The notes: generated by a model not told the origin, from the letters alone. A DNA stretch of 64,000 nucleotides from RYN-230 sp963834705 (GCA_963834705.1 CAWICV010000013.1:434001-498000), one strand, 5' to 3'. Positions 1 to 10,352 are shown, counted from the stretch's first letter. Numbers and translations: made by a program.

Positions 1-1845
1 ATATATCGTTGCCTGGATCGAGGATGACAACCTCTTCTTCTTCTTCTTCTTCCAATTCTTCCCCGCTGTCCAGTTCTGGAGGAGTCATTGGGTCGTCGTC
101 GTCCGGGTCGTAGATTTGTACGGGCTCTCCATCAAAGTCTGGGTCGGCAAAGTGACGAGTGGCCCCGCGGAAGTCCATCAAGGTGAAATAGAACTTGTGG
201 GTGTCTTCATGAATCCGGGTTCCTCTGCCAAGGATCTGCTTGAACTCGGTCATGGATTCCACAGGCCGATCCAGAACTATGAGACGGCAGGTCTGGACAT
301 CCACTCCTGTGGAAAGTAGCCGTGATGTTGTGACAAGAACAGGAAATGTTGTTTCAGGATCGATAAAGTTACCCAGCTGATCCTGACCTTCGCGATCGTT
401 TCCTGTAATACGCATGACATATCGCCGATTGTCTGCGGCTAGATCCGGATTTTCGTTTACTAGGGCTTGCCGCATACGCGCAGCGTGTTCTTGGTCAACG
501 CAAAAGACAATAGTCTTTTGGAAACGATCATTGCTTTCTCTTAGAAATTGCGATACGCGTCTCGCGACGAGTTTTGTGCGTTCGTCGATCACGAGTGTCT
601 TATCGAGATCAGCTGAGCCATAGATGCGGTCCGGTATCAGCTCGCCGAAGCGATCGGTCTTTCCCTTTGGTGGCCTGTAGCCCTCAATATCGACATCTAG
701 ATGAACATTGATGACCTTGTATGGTGCAAGGAATCCGTCTTGGATGCCCTGTTTCAGAGAGTATGTATATACAGGCTGTCCAAAGTAATGGATATTTGAG
801 ATGTATTTGGTTTCCTTGGGCGTGGCAGTCATCCCTATTTGGGTGGCTGATGAGAAATACTCTAGAATCTCGCGCCAAGCGGCGTCCTCGTCGGCACTTC
901 CGCGATGACATTCGTCGACAACAATAAGGTCGAAGAAGCCTGGGCTGAACTCGCGGAATAGCTTTTGTTTTTCTTCCGGTCCTGTAATTGCTTGATACAG
1001 TGACAGGTATATCTCGTAAGAGGTATCGATGCGACGCTTACTATCCACGGCCCCGACGATGTTGGCCGTATGGCCGTCATCTGATTCGATGGTTTTGGCG
1101 CTGTACTGATTTTTGCCATTGCACCCTTGAAAGGACGGAAGTCGTTCACCATTGTCTGATCAATAAGTACGTTTCGGTCAGCGAGGTAGAGCACTAGTTT
1201 CTTTTGTCCGGCCTTCCAGAGACGCCATATGATTTGAAAGGCTGTATATGTCTTGCCTGTTCCGGTGGCCATTACCAGAAGGATGCGGTCCTGGCTCTTC
1301 GTTATAGCTTCGATCGTGGTATAGATCGCGTTTCTTTGATAATAGCGAGGTTGACGTCCACTCCCGTCGTCGAAGTAATCTTGTAGAACGATGGGATCGT
1401 CTTCGGGGGCTAGTCCTTTCCATACCCGATACACGGGCCACAATACCTCGGGTCGCGGGAATGCCTTCAACGGTAGAGTCGTTTCTATCGTGCCGGTCTG
1501 TCCCGTCCTATCGTGGAATAGGAACGCGTCGCCGTTGGAGATGAAGACGAAGGGAATGTTGAGGATTTCCGCATAGTCGAGCGCTTGCTGCATGCCATCA
1601 CCGAGTGAATGATTATTATCTTTCGCTTCGATGATTGCTATGGGGATATTTGGTTTGTAATATAGAATGTAGTCTGCAAACTTAGACTTTCCGCGTGTTA
1701 CCATTTTACCTCGGACATGTATATGACCTTTGGTAAAGTGAACCTCGCGTTGAATCTGAGTCTGCTCACTCCAGCCTGAATCGATGACAGACGGTGTGAT
1801 GAACTTTGCGCAGATATCGGCTTCGCTCAGGCCTTTCTTATTCAT
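1..1845 (-). pseudogene. hsdR: Type I restriction enzyme R subunit (HsdR), 3' end off window, one frameshift
   Basis: This is the motor/nuclease subunit of a type I restriction system, which translocates DNA and cuts unmodified molecules. From the ATG at 1845 the protein shows an N-terminal nuclease motif (IAIIEAKDN), Walker A (MATGTGKTYTA), then, in another frame, a DECH box (VVDECHRGS), motif III (MTATPKET) and motif VI (ILGRGTRIHED), and runs off the window in an acidic, Glu-rich stretch. The frame changes at a T5 run (1110-1114), where one missing base explains the switch. It could be a real mutation or a homopolymer sequencing error. Base composition is clearly more AT-rich than the chromosome, which fits cargo of the integrated element. 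No hsdM or hsdS is visible; they would lie to the left. Confidence 0.85.
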
Positions 1846-1924
1846 GAGAGAGTCCAAGCCGGGGCCTGGTTGAATACAGTGGTGCTCTGGGACGCGTCGA
1901 GCGGGGGAGAATGCTTCGCAAAGT

Positions 1925-3224
1925 TCACGAGGCAAGGGTAGCGGGAACAGTCAAACCTGCATGCTTGTGCCGTCGTACGACGGTACGTCTAGCGTGATGT
2001 CTCAGCAGTGCGCGGAGCCGCTCTAGGTAGGGTCGTGTGGTTCGTTCACTGGGGTAGCGGTCCCGGAGCACCCTGGTTAGGTCGCGGCTGACCATCAGCA
2101 ACGAAGGCAAGGACTTGCGCTGACCTGCGAGAGCTTCTGCGCCATGATGTATAGCTTGCTCGACGTCACCTTGACGAGCAGCGACAACACCAAGAGTGAT
2201 GCGAGCTTCAGTAAGACGCATAGGTGCGCGTTCAGTGCCATCAAAGTCTGTGCTGGCACGTATGACTTCGTCGGCCAAGGTTTCAGCCAGCTTGTCTTCT
2301 GACAGCATGCGGTAGCAGTCCATGGCGTAGAAGTCGAACTTAGTTGGATAGACAACGAAGTGGTGATCGAGGTTCTCAGGGTAGGGCAGGGAGTCGAGAA
2401 GGCGACGTCCTCGGTCAAGAGCGACTTCGGTCTGGCGGCGGTCTCCGATCCGTGCCCATGCTTTCGCCTCTTGGGCAGCGAACTGCACGGCCACGCTGGT
2501 GTGCGGAGCTGCGTCGTCCCAGCCTGAGCGGCGGCGACAACGCCGTGGTAGTCACCGGTTGTCAGAGACATCCAGGCGCGGATTTCGTGTGCCCAGCCTG
2601 GATGTCTGCGTGGTCTGCCTCTGGCCGAGAGACAGCGCGGCCTGACGGGTGGTCTCGGCGGCTTGGCGGTTGCCGCTGTCGTACTCGACACAGCCGAGCA
2701 GGAGAGTGATCCAGCCTGCTTGTACCAGGATCTCGCGGTGTTGCTTGAGAGTGATACGCTGCCCGAGGGCTTGGGTGATCTGACGTATCCAGCTGCGTCC
2801 CTCGATAGAGAGCTGTTCGGCGGGCATGTATGGATACTCCCGGCATAGACGGTCGGCGATGATCCGGAGAGCATCGATGGTAGCGACGTCGAGGTCGGAT
2901 CGCTGGAGGCGACTGACTAGTTCTAGTGTGTCCATGCCGCTCATGGCCAACACCTCTGAGCCACGTCGTGGCGTGCTGGCGCGGGGAACATGGCAGTGGT
3001 GACGGTGCCGAAGGTGGCGGCGATGATCGGCTGGTAGAACTCGTTTGGCGTAACTGGCCAGACTCCCAGCGTTTCCATGAGCGCAATAGGCTGGATTCAG
3101 CGGGTAGCTCCTCAGGGGCGTGCAGGCGCATCGCCTTTACCACGTCGGCTTGGCTCCAGCTGCGGGCCTCGCGTTCCTTGGTCATCCGGCGTGCCCACGG
3201 CGGCCGGTCTTCGGTCATGGCCAC
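1925..3224 (-). pseudogene. XRE-type HTH regulator with TPR-like C-terminus, multiply frameshifted
   Basis: This is the remnant of an actinobacterial DNA-binding regulator of the HTH-plus-tetratricopeptide type common on AICEs. The N-terminal HTH (WARRMTKEREARSWSQADVV, from about 3200) is in one frame and the next helical section (2953-2560) in a second. A short piece around 2560-2500 (EIRAWMSLTTGDYHGVVAAA) is in a third, and the C-terminal helical section (2494-1925) returns to the second. At least three indels are needed to join them, so no functional full-length product is expected. It sits upstream of hsdR in the same direction and may once have controlled element functions. The family call rests on overall similarity to remembered proteins, not on a search. 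Confidence 0.7.
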
Positions 3225-3436
3225 TCAGCTCCCTGCCACTCAACTGTCTTCCGAGTGTCGCAGATCAGCCTATGGGGACACGCATGGTGACACGAAGGTG
3301 TCATGCGGCTGTCCCATGCTGACCCCGTCTCTGTCACTAGACGTACACGCAGCGTCGCGCGACCCTTTCTGCATGGTCAATCCCGGCCATTCTCCGAATA
3401 GTCCTAGTAATTGGGGCAGGAAAGGAAGTGTTGATC

Positions 3437-3757
3437 ATGCGTCTGATGCTCGACACGACGGCGGTTGCCTTCACGGTGACCAAGGCACCTGAGACGCGCA
3501 GAGACTTCGGCAAGACGGAGCAGAAGGTGGATCGCGACACTGGCCGCCCGCAGTGGGTTGTGGAGGTGCTCGCTCTGGACACCGAACGCGGAGAGGTGAT
3601 CTGGGTCACGGTGGCTGGTGATCAGCCGAGGGTGAACCAGGGTCAGAGTGTCCGCTTCGACGGTCTGGAGGCGATCGCCTGGAGCAACAACGGCAAGTCG
3701 GGTGTGGCTTACCGTGCCGCATCGGTCCAGCCTGCGAGCGCTCCGAAGGCTGCGTGA
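3437..3757 (+). CDS. Pra-like AICE replication/excision activator family protein
   Basis: This protein of about 106 residues is intact. The centre (DRDTGRPQWVVEVLALD) and the C-terminal pattern (GQSVRFDGLEAIAW ... GVAYRAASV) resemble the Pra family that activates replication and excision genes in pSAM2-like AICEs. The ATG at 3437 is chosen because an AAAGGAAG sequence ends 8 bases upstream; an in-frame GTG at 3428 overlaps that site. It lies at the head of the rightward operon leading to tra and rep genes, the position expected for Pra. The function is inferred from family resemblance and context only. Confidence 0.55.
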   Translation: MRLMLDTTAVAFTVTKAPETRRDFGKTEQKVDRDTGRPQWVVEVLALDTERGEVIWVTVAGDQPRVNQGQSVRFDGLEAIAWSNNGKSGVAYRAASVQPASAPKAA

Positions 3758-3861
3758 GTTCACGCGCAACTGCTCAGGTATGCCTGCATTGGCACTGGCG
3801 GAAGGTGTGCCGACCGCATCTGTCCGTATCGCATCGAGTACCGAAAGGATCACACACTGCC

Positions 3862-4225
3862 ATGAGTGACAGCACCGCGACCAAGGCCACCGGCAACGGC
3901 GGGCCGCTGAGAAGCGCATTCCCATCCAGCGGGAGCACGGCATCAACCGGCTCCGTGAGGAGGAGTGCTACCAGATCACCAACCTGATCACGAACTGCCT
4001 CAACGAGGCTGAGCACTTGGTCAGGAAGGTGAACGGCAAGGTCTAGGACCGAATCCTCGACTACGACGGCAGCAAGGGCACCAAGCCGCTGGATCGTGAC
4101 GAGGCTCGGAAGACACTCAATGAGGCGTACGACTGCGCATCGCTGGCGCTGACCTACCTCTTCGAGGTCTGCCAGCACTGCAGCCGCAGCCTGACGACCC
4201 GTGGCCCGAGGAGGCACCGTTCTGA
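3862..4225 (+). pseudogene. Small AICE hypothetical protein, frameshift plus internal TAG
   Basis: The ATG at 3862 opens a short polar leader. The likely continuation (EKRIPIQREHGINRLREEEC, then ITNLITNCLNEAEHLV) lies in another frame from about 3909. That frame meets TAG at 4044 and then continues with a further protein-like stretch (DRILDYDGSKGTKPLDRDEA). The pattern fits one lost base and one nonsense substitution in a small conserved element protein of unknown function. The 3' limit is uncertain. Confidence 0.45.
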
Positions 4226-4854
4226 TCAACTAATGAGTGCCGGGCCTGGAGGAGTAGCAATCCTCAGGCTCGGCCACCACAGCAAACACAGTCCGCATCG
4301 CTCAATCCGGAAAAGGGGTACGTGGCATGTCTCACGTTAACAGCAACACGTGGCTGAAAAAGAAAGAAAAAAAGAGAAGCTATAAAGAAAGGGAGGAGGA
4401 AGCTGATGTGAAAGATAAAATGCTGCTACAGCAATGACAGTGACGGTCTCGGCATCGCCGTTGCCTTCTTGAACGGCATCGTCGTCATCTCCGCCATCGC
4501 GCGTCCATCTCCACGCGGAAGAGGACATACTCACATAGAGATCATAGCTGAAGGAGAAAAGACGGCTCTGGAGATATAGAAAGAAGAGACATAAGAGGAA
4601 TAAAGGTAAAGTCGAAACAGGAGGACTGTACTAAAGACTGTGTACCACATTCGACTGCACCAGGTATCAGAGACAACGTAACTCACTGGAAGGCAAAGGA
4701 AATAGAACAAGGCATCTGGGCCTGCGATAACTCGCAGCTAAGATTTCAGTCGGCATGCAGTCAGGCTACTGGATGTAGGCTGCGCTTTACCGAAAGATCT
4801 AGGCCGCTCTACTGAGAGTCAGGAGGTAATCTTCATAGACGGCAAGACCGGGAC
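4226..4854. other. Unusual purine- and A-rich intergenic patch inside the AICE
   Basis: About 630 bases hold no convincing gene. From about 4350 to 4800 the plus strand is strikingly rich in A and G, with runs of GAAA and AAAGAAAG near 4360-4400, unlike anything else in the window. A 36-codon lysine/glutamate-rich ORF (4327-4437) and an overlapping open stretch with a hydrophobic segment (about 4400-4580, GLGIAVAFLNGIVVISAIA) are present; the latter has no start codon. The hydrophobic piece may be what is left of a small Spd-type membrane protein. A good ribosome-binding sequence (AGGAGGT, about 4821-4827) lies too far from the next start to be assigned. Confidence 0.4.
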
Positions 4855-5475
4855 GTGATCGTGATGCCTTCCAAGAACAACTTCCGCAACCACCGAAATA
4901 ACCCTTACATGATCGATGACCTGGACATGAGGATGCACCGCAGCGCAGCTGGAGTCATCTGGCGGATGCGCACCGAACTAGCCACTCTGGCAGCCTCGGC
5001 ATCCGCGTTCGTGACTCTGGACATGGCTATCACCGTCGTGTGGGCCGTCATCGTACTGGCCGTAGTCTTGACTGCCTTGTTCGCCCTGCCGTGGACGAGG
5101 CGGTTTATGATCAGGCGAGCCTGGTGCGTGATCTCACGTCACCGTATGCAGCGGGTGTTCTTCGAGACGCGTATGCACACCCGTTCGGGACGGCTGTCCC
5201 TCATACTGCGCATACACCCCACCGAAGTCGGGGAACGCGCTCTCATCTGGTGCCGCGCCGGTATCTGCTTCGAAGACTTCGAAGCCCACACCGGTGAGAT
5301 CGCCGCTGCCTGTTACGCCCGCGAAGCCCGAGTCGAGCGCTCCAAGCGCTGGGCACAGATCGTGGTCGTCAACATCGTGCGCCGCGACACCCTCGCCGCG
5401 CACAACGTCATCACCTCCGGCCTGGCGCCTAAACGCACCAACCCAGCTCAGCCGGATAACCAAGTCACTGCCTGA
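4855..5475 (+). CDS. AICE transfer-associated membrane protein
   Basis: This is a 206-residue protein, with GTG at 4855 or ATG at 4864 as start. After a polar N-terminus there is one strong hydrophobic helix at about residues 58-82 (ITVVWAVIVLAVVLTALFAL), then a basic cytoplasmic domain ending in a charged tail. A protein of this shape normally precedes the TraSA/TraB-like translocase on AICEs, and here the translocase starts 81 bases downstream. It probably helps dock or spread the element between hyphae, but that role is inferred from position. The reading frame is undamaged. Confidence 0.6.
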   Translation: MIVMPSKNNFRNHRNNPYMIDDLDMRMHRSAAGVIWRMRTELATLAASASAFVTLDMAITVVWAVIVLAVVLTALFALPWTRRFMIRRAWCVISRHRMQRVFFETRMHTRSGRLSLILRIHPTEVGERALIWCRAGICFEDFEAHTGEIAAACYAREARVERSKRWAQIVVVNIVRRDTLAAHNVITSGLAPKRTNPAQPDNQVTA

Positions 5476-5556
5476 TTCAGGCAGCCGGGATGCCCCCGGA
5501 CACCTACACCGTGCCCGGGGCACCCCTACCCGCACCCGGAAGAAGGTGAACCACTC

Positions 5557-6410
5557 ATGACCATGCACACGGGTTTCCCGGTCGCCTCTCTGTCGATCTG
5601 GGACCCGATCCACCTGGGTACCGACGAAACCGGCCACCGCGTCGAGGTGAACCTTGCAGAGCGGAACATGCTCATCGGCGGGGAACCGGGAGGCGGTAAG
5701 TCTGTCGCTCTGCAGCTGATCGTTGCGCACGGCGCTCTGTCAGCTGACTGCAAGCTCATCCTGATCGACGGCAAGCGCGTCGAGCTCGGCCTGTGGGCCG
5801 AATGCGCGAGAAGTTCATCGGGCCGTCAATGGACGACGCCATCGACGTTATGCACTGGCTCCAGGGCCTTATCGACGAGCGCACCGACCTACTGCTCCAG
5901 ATGAAGAAGCGCAAGGTCACTCCTGATCTGGGATGGCCGTTCTATCTGGTGCCCATCGACGAAGTGGCCTACTTCTCCGCCACTGTCGGTACTCCAGCCC
6001 AGCAGAAGGAATTCAACGCCTGCAACCGTGACGTGGTTGCCCGCGGCCGGGCACCTGGCATCATCCCGGTGGAAGCCACTCAGCGGCCCTCGGCCGACAT
6101 CATCCCGACCTCGCTGCGGGACCTGTTCGGCTACCGGTGGGCTTTCCGCTGTTCCACCGAAGCATCCTCCGACACCATCCTCGGTCACGGCTGGGCCGAC
6201 AAAGGCTACTCAGCTACTGAGATCGATCCCCAGGCACGCGGTGTGTCCTGGCTGCGTGCCGAAGACGGTATCCCTCGTCGCATCAAGGCCGCCTATCTGT
6301 CCGATGAAGAAATTATCGACCTCGCTTCCTTCGCCGCTAGCGCCCGCACCAGGGCAACCCCAGACAGCGGCAATGTCATCGACCTGCGCCGGAAGGGCGA
6401 TGCCGCATGA
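5557..6410 (+). pseudogene. TraSA/TraB-like FtsK-SpoIIIE DNA translocase, one frameshift
   Basis: This is the conjugative motor of AICEs, which pumps double-stranded DNA into recipient hyphae. Walker A (GEPGGGKSVALQL) lies at about residues 42-54 of the first frame and Walker B (YLVPIDEVAYF) in the second. The frame changes near 5808, where a single missing base would restore continuous homology (WAECA to KFIGPSMDDAID). The joined protein would be about 284 residues, short but typical for AICE Tra proteins. As read, the product loses its ATPase core, so transfer should fail unless this is a sequencing error. The stop overlaps the next start (6407). Confidence 0.75.
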
Positions 6411-6811
6411 CCGGCCGGGTCGCATATCTCGATGGTCTCCGCAGTAACGGCATCTGGCCCGAGTTCTACGACCCAGACGGGCAGCGATACGGCCTGCCTA
6501 CCTATCCCTGGCGATTCGCACCCGATGGCCTGCTGACTCTCCGCCAGTTGCGGGCTAAGGGACTACGCCCAGGCGGCCAGGCTATCGTTGCTCAGATCCT
6601 CTGGCGTCACCACAAGCAGCGCCGCGTCGCCTACCTCTATCGCGAGGTCAACAGCAAACCCAAACGGCACGCCACCCCGGCGCAACTGGCTGCCATCGCC
6701 AAAGCGCTCCAGGCTCGCCGTACCTGCCCGACCTGTGGCACCGAGAAGCCGTACTGCATACCGCGCTCAGTGGGTGAATGCAACGACTGCGCCCGGGGGT
6801 GGGCATCATGA
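6407..6811 (+). CDS. RRQRL-motif zinc-binding protein
   Basis: This is a 134-residue AICE protein of the RRQRL zinc-binding family. The signature is seen as HKQRRVAYLYRE near residue 70, and the C-terminus has a four-cysteine zinc finger (CPTCG ... CNDC). ATG at 6407 overlaps the end of the translocase gene by 4 bases and its stop overlaps the next ATG, so it is translationally coupled in the transfer operon. Its molecular role is unknown; the zinc ribbon suggests nucleic-acid or protein binding. Confidence 0.65.
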   Translation: MTGRVAYLDGLRSNGIWPEFYDPDGQRYGLPTYPWRFAPDGLLTLRQLRAKGLRPGGQAIVAQILWRHHKQRRVAYLYREVNSKPKRHATPAQLAAIAKALQARRTCPTCGTEKPYCIPRSVGECNDCARGWAS

Positions 6812-7125
6812 CTGCCTTGCCGCACGAACGGCCTTTCACTGTCAACCAGTCCTTGACAAGAAACCTGCGGCGCCGGGTCGTCGAGAACGATGAGTACGCC
6901 GCCTTCCTTCGGCGCGTCATCCGCGCGTACAGCCGCCGCGTGGCGGCCGGAGACATCGAAGCTGTCGCAGACATGGCCACCGTGGCCGACGAGATCGCTA
7001 CCGCCATGCGCGACGCCGTCAACGGCCTGCGGAGCAACGGCTACAGCTGGGCCGATATCGCGCTCCGCCTTGGCATCACCCGGCAGGCCGCCCAGCAGCG
7101 CTGGGGCTCTGCCACTCACGACTAA
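6808..7125 (+). CDS. Small HTH protein of the AICE transfer operon
   Basis: This 105-residue protein starts at ATG 6808 inside the stop of the upstream gene (ATGA overlap). The C-terminal part reads as a sigma-region-4-like helix-turn-helix (YSWADIALRLGITRQAAQQR), preceded by a long amphipathic helix. It probably binds DNA and may regulate the element. A similar HTH tail occurs in the protein at 19708-19920. The frame is intact. Confidence 0.55.
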   Translation: MTALPHERPFTVNQSLTRNLRRRVVENDEYAAFLRRVIRAYSRRVAAGDIEAVADMATVADEIATAMRDAVNGLRSNGYSWADIALRLGITRQAAQQRWGSATHD

Positions 7126-7216
7126 CGCCGGCGTCCATCGCGTGATCACCAGGCGCAGCACGGCCCTGGACACGCGGTGACACCGTTACACCTCACATGC
7201 GAAAGGAAGAACTGTC

Positions 7217-8205
7217 ATGCCAGCAAACGTCGAGTCGATGTTCTCCGTCCGGGAAATGCCCTGGCATCAGAGAAGGCATCGTCCTGCCCGACTACCCGGG
7301 TAACTGGGATGAAGCCCGTAAGCTCGCCGGGCTCGACTGGGACCCCATCACCACGCAGGTCTACGCACTTGCTGACCTCGACGTGGATGGCTCGCCCCGG
7401 CTACGAGCCGATCGACGGCTGGAAGTGCATTGCCCGCTCCGACAACGGCGCGGTGCTGTCCCTGAACCGGGACACCTACACCGTGATCGACCACAGCGGA
7501 GATGGGCGAGATCGTCGAAGCCGTCCTGGCCCAGCCCAACGTCAAGTGGGAAACTGCAGGAGTCTTGGATGGCGGCCGCTCCGTCTGGTGCCTCGCTCTG
7601 CTCGACGAGCCTATCACCCTGCCCGGTGACGCCAGCCCCGACCTTGCCCTACCTGGCCATCACCAACCGGCACGACGGCACTGCTGCCTGCGCGCTGCGT
7701 GCCACCGCTGTCCGCATCGTGTGCGCCAACACTTCCGCGCCGCCGAACTCGAAGGTGAGCGCACCGGCACCACGTTCTCGTTCATCCACAAGTCCAGCTG
7801 GCGCAGTCGCATCGACGAAGCTCGCGACGCTGTCACTGGCGCCCGCCGCGAAATGCGCCGCTACAGCGAACTCGTCGCCGAACTCCTGAACATCCCGATC
7901 ACGCGCAAGCAGCGGGAATTGTTCGTCACCGAGTTCATCCCCATGCCACCAGACGGCCTGGTCACTGACCGGGTGGCCCGCAATGTCGAGGAAGCCCGCA
8001 AAGCTGTGCGGCTGCTGTTCGACTCGACCACCAACGAGCAGATCGCAGGTACCGCTTATGGCCTTGATCCAGGTCGCTGGTGAATATCTCGATCACGTCC
8101 GCAGCGCTCGGTCAGCTGGGAAACCAAGCTCAACCGGACCCTGATCCGGCCCGAGCCGCTCAAGCACAAGGCACTGACTCTCGTCCGGGAAATCGTCGCG
8201 TCATG
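7217..8205 (+). pseudogene. DUF932 / phage-plasmid-like protein, multiply frameshifted
   Basis: A protein that would be about 330 residues is spread over all three frames. It begins MPANVESMFSVREMPWH at 7217, with later pieces GYEPIDGWKCIARSDNGAV, MGEIVEAVLAQPNVKWE, LPYLAITNRHDG and a long intact piece (7745-8083, HKSSWRSRIDEARDAVTGA). It ends near 8205 with the stop overlapping the next ATG. The order of motifs matches the DUF932 phage/plasmid-like family often found beside RepSA. Several single-base indels are required to join the pieces, so it is broken as read. Function of the family is unknown. Confidence 0.6.
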
Positions 8206-8493
8206 AACATGCAAGGAGAGCCAGTACCGCTGGCCGAGATCATGATGCCGCTGACGTCGCTGACGCTCAGTGCTATCCAGGCGGAAGCGCTCCGCGCTCA
8301 CTGCCGCCACTCCGACCGTTCGCTGCTCAACAAGCAGATGCCCGACAGTGAACGCCTCGCCATCCTCGTCGAGGAAGTCGGGGAGGTCGCCCACGCGCTC
8401 ACCTACGACGGTGACAAGGAACGCCTCGAAATCGAACTGATACAGGTAGCCGCCGTTGCTGCCACATGGATCGAGGCTCTGACCACACGATGA
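8203..8493 (+). CDS. MazG-like nucleotide pyrophosphohydrolase domain protein
   Basis: This 96-residue protein starts at ATG 8203, overlapping the previous stop. The helix ILVEEVGEVAHAL followed by LEIELIQVAAVAATWIEAL gives the EExxE ... ExxD-type metal-binding pattern of MazG-like all-alpha NTP pyrophosphatases. It would hydrolyse a (possibly non-canonical or alarmone) nucleoside triphosphate. It overlaps repSA by 4 bases, so the two are probably co-translated; the substrate is not evident. Confidence 0.55.
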   Translation: MNMQGEPVPLAEIMMPLTSLTLSAIQAEALRAHCRHSDRSLLNKQMPDSERLAILVEEVGEVAHALTYDGDKERLEIELIQVAAVAATWIEALTTR

Positions 8494-10142
8494 CCGTTCC
8501 GGCCGTCGCTCTCACTCCCAGGCCCGATGATGACGGCCTGGGGGTGGGGGCATCAGCCGGACCGGGCACAGACCACCGTTATCGCGCGCCGCGTGAGAAC
8601 ACGGATGGAAAGGAAGGCAGGGAAGCGGGGCGCTCTTCGGCGCCAAATGCCGGGGGGCGCTCCCTTCCCCCTTCTGACGAACTACTCGACCTCGCCAGTC
8701 GGGAGGACTTCCATCGCTGGGAAGCCCAGCTCACTGCCACTGGCAACTGCGCTAGCCCGGTCCGCCTGCAAGGCCGCATTGACGCCATCGACCGTGCCAC
8801 TGGCCAGGCCCGTGTCATGTACGACACCGACCATGAACCCGGCAGCGTCCTGCTGATCGCCTGCGGCAACCGCCGCGAGCACGTCTGCCCGGCTTGCTCT
8901 CAGGTCTACAAGAACGACGCTCGCCAGATCATCCGCTCCGGCCTGACCGGTGGCAAAGGAACCCCGGCCACCGTGGCCACGCACCCGTGCGTCTTCACCA
9001 CTCTGACTGCTCCCGGCTTCGGGCCGGTCCACACCACCCGAACCGACCGCCGTGGCCACCAGCTGCCCTGCCGTCCCCGCCGCGACGCCAGCCAGCGCCG
9101 CTGCCCGCACGGCCGGGACATTTCCTGCCCGCGCACTCACCGGGCTGACGATCCCCGTCTCGGGCAGCCGCTCTGCCCGGACTGCTATGACTACATCGGA
9201 CACATCCTGTTCAACGCCTACGCCCCGGAACTGTGGCGCCGGTTCACGATCTACCTGCCCCGCCAGCTGGCCCGGCTGACCCGCCTGACGCAGAAGGCCC
9301 TGCGCCAGCAACTCCGGGTCCGGTTCGTCAAAGTGGCTGAGTACCAGGCCCGCGGAGTCGTCCACTACCACGGTGTCATCCGCCTCGACGCACCCGGTGA
9401 CGACTGCCTCCCACCCCCGGCCAGCTACACCGCAGTGCTGCTCACCCAGGCCATCCGCCAGGCTGCCGCTGCCGTCTCCTGCGACACCAGCCATCTGCTG
9501 GCCGAGGCCATCCGTCGTGCATCCGGCGACACGAACGTCATCGTTGCTACAGATCCCAGCCTGCGGCGTATCCTTCAATTCGGGACACAAATCGACACCC
9601 GGATCATCCGCTCAGGTAACGGCGGCTTGCCGGGAACTGGATCGGCGCTGTCTGCTCAGGCGGTCGCGAACTACATCGCGAAATACGCCACCAAGACCAT
9701 AAGCGCCCCCGGACTACCCGACCGTCCCGTCCGTGGGCCTGCCGCCATTGCCTCGCTCCGCTGCGGCTACCACTACAAGCGACTCATCTCAGTTTGCTGG
9801 GAACTGGGTAAGCACCCGGATGCTGCCTCACTTGGCCTGAACCGGTGGACCCACATGCTCGGCTACCCGGGTCACTTCCTCACCAAATCTCGTCGCTACT
9901 CCGTCACCTTCGGTCAGCTGCGCCAGGCCCGCATCGCCCATCGCAAAGCTGAACGCTACCCGGACGGCGAGAAGGACCCTTGGGGCCGGGACCTCGACGA
10001 ACGCACTGTCCTACTCATCACCGGCTGGCACTACGCCGGAACCGGTCACACGAACATCGCAGAACGCCAGCTGGCCCTTGCCGCTGCTGCACGCGCTCGT
10101 GAGCACGACCAGATCGCACGAGAGGAGACCTGGACGAACTAG
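8490..10142 (+). CDS. repSA: RepSA rolling-circle replication initiator of the AICE
   Basis: This protein of about 550 residues is fully open. It has a cysteine-rich N-terminal half (CGNRREHVCPACSQVY ... CPDCYDYIG), the HUH metal-binding motif (VVHYHGVIRL, about residues 290-299) and a downstream tyrosine motif (VANYIAKYATK, about 392-402) that would make the covalent 5' nick. Proteins of this type start replication of the excised circle in pSAM2-like elements. ATG 8490 is preferred over 8466 because it overlaps the upstream stop. It is followed 21 bases later by xis, the usual rep-xis-int order. Confidence 0.85.
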   Translation: MTVPAVALTPRPDDDGLGVGASAGPGTDHRYRAPRENTDGKEGREAGRSSAPNAGGRSLPPSDELLDLASREDFHRWEAQLTATGNCASPVRLQGRIDAIDRATGQARVMYDTDHEPGSVLLIACGNRREHVCPACSQVYKNDARQIIRSGLTGGKGTPATVATHPCVFTTLTAPGFGPVHTTRTDRRGHQLPCRPRRDASQRRCPHGRDISCPRTHRADDPRLGQPLCPDCYDYIGHILFNAYAPELWRRFTIYLPRQLARLTRLTQKALRQQLRVRFVKVAEYQARGVVHYHGVIRLDAPGDDCLPPPASYTAVLLTQAIRQAAAAVSCDTSHLLAEAIRRASGDTNVIVATDPSLRRILQFGTQIDTRIIRSGNGGLPGTGSALSAQAVANYIAKYATKTISAPGLPDRPVRGPAAIASLRCGYHYKRLISVCWELGKHPDAASLGLNRWTHMLGYPGHFLTKSRRYSVTFGQLRQARIAHRKAERYPDGEKDPWGRDLDERTVLLITGWHYAGTGHTNIAERQLALAAAARAREHDQIAREETWTN

Positions 10143-10163
10143 CCATAAAGGAGACCAAACGTC

Positions 10164-10352
10164 ATGGAGAAACTGCTCTACCGACCCCGTGAAGCTGCCG
10201 CAGTGCTCGGCATTAGCAAAACCGTCCTCTACGGGCTCATCCGTGCTAACCGGATCCGCTCAATCAAGGATGGCAAATTCCGGTTCATCACCGCTGATGC
10301 CTTGCGCGAATACGTACGAATACTTGAACAGGAATACGAGGAAGCGAGTTAA
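10164..10352 (+). CDS. xis: Excisionase (Xis), MerR-like HTH_17 protein
   Basis: This 62-residue winged-helix protein (REAAAVLGISKTVLYGLIRA, then RIRSIKDGKFRFITADALREY) is of the excisionase family that directs integrase toward excision. An AAAGGAG ribosome-binding site lies just upstream. It ends immediately before the int start codon, with TAA followed by ATG. The gene is intact although int is not. Confidence 0.85.
   Translation: MEKLLYRPREAAAVLGISKTVLYGLIRANRIRSIKDGKFRFITADALREYVRILEQEYEEAS

Noticed and set aside
1925..3224. Separate small regulator genes in each frame
   Set aside because: Pieces in different frames follow each other in the order of one HTH/TPR protein, so a single broken gene is the simpler reading.
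4327..4437. 36-codon Lys/Glu-rich ORF as a real gene
   Set aside because: There is no ribosome-binding site or recognisable family, and the composition simply reflects the purine-rich DNA.
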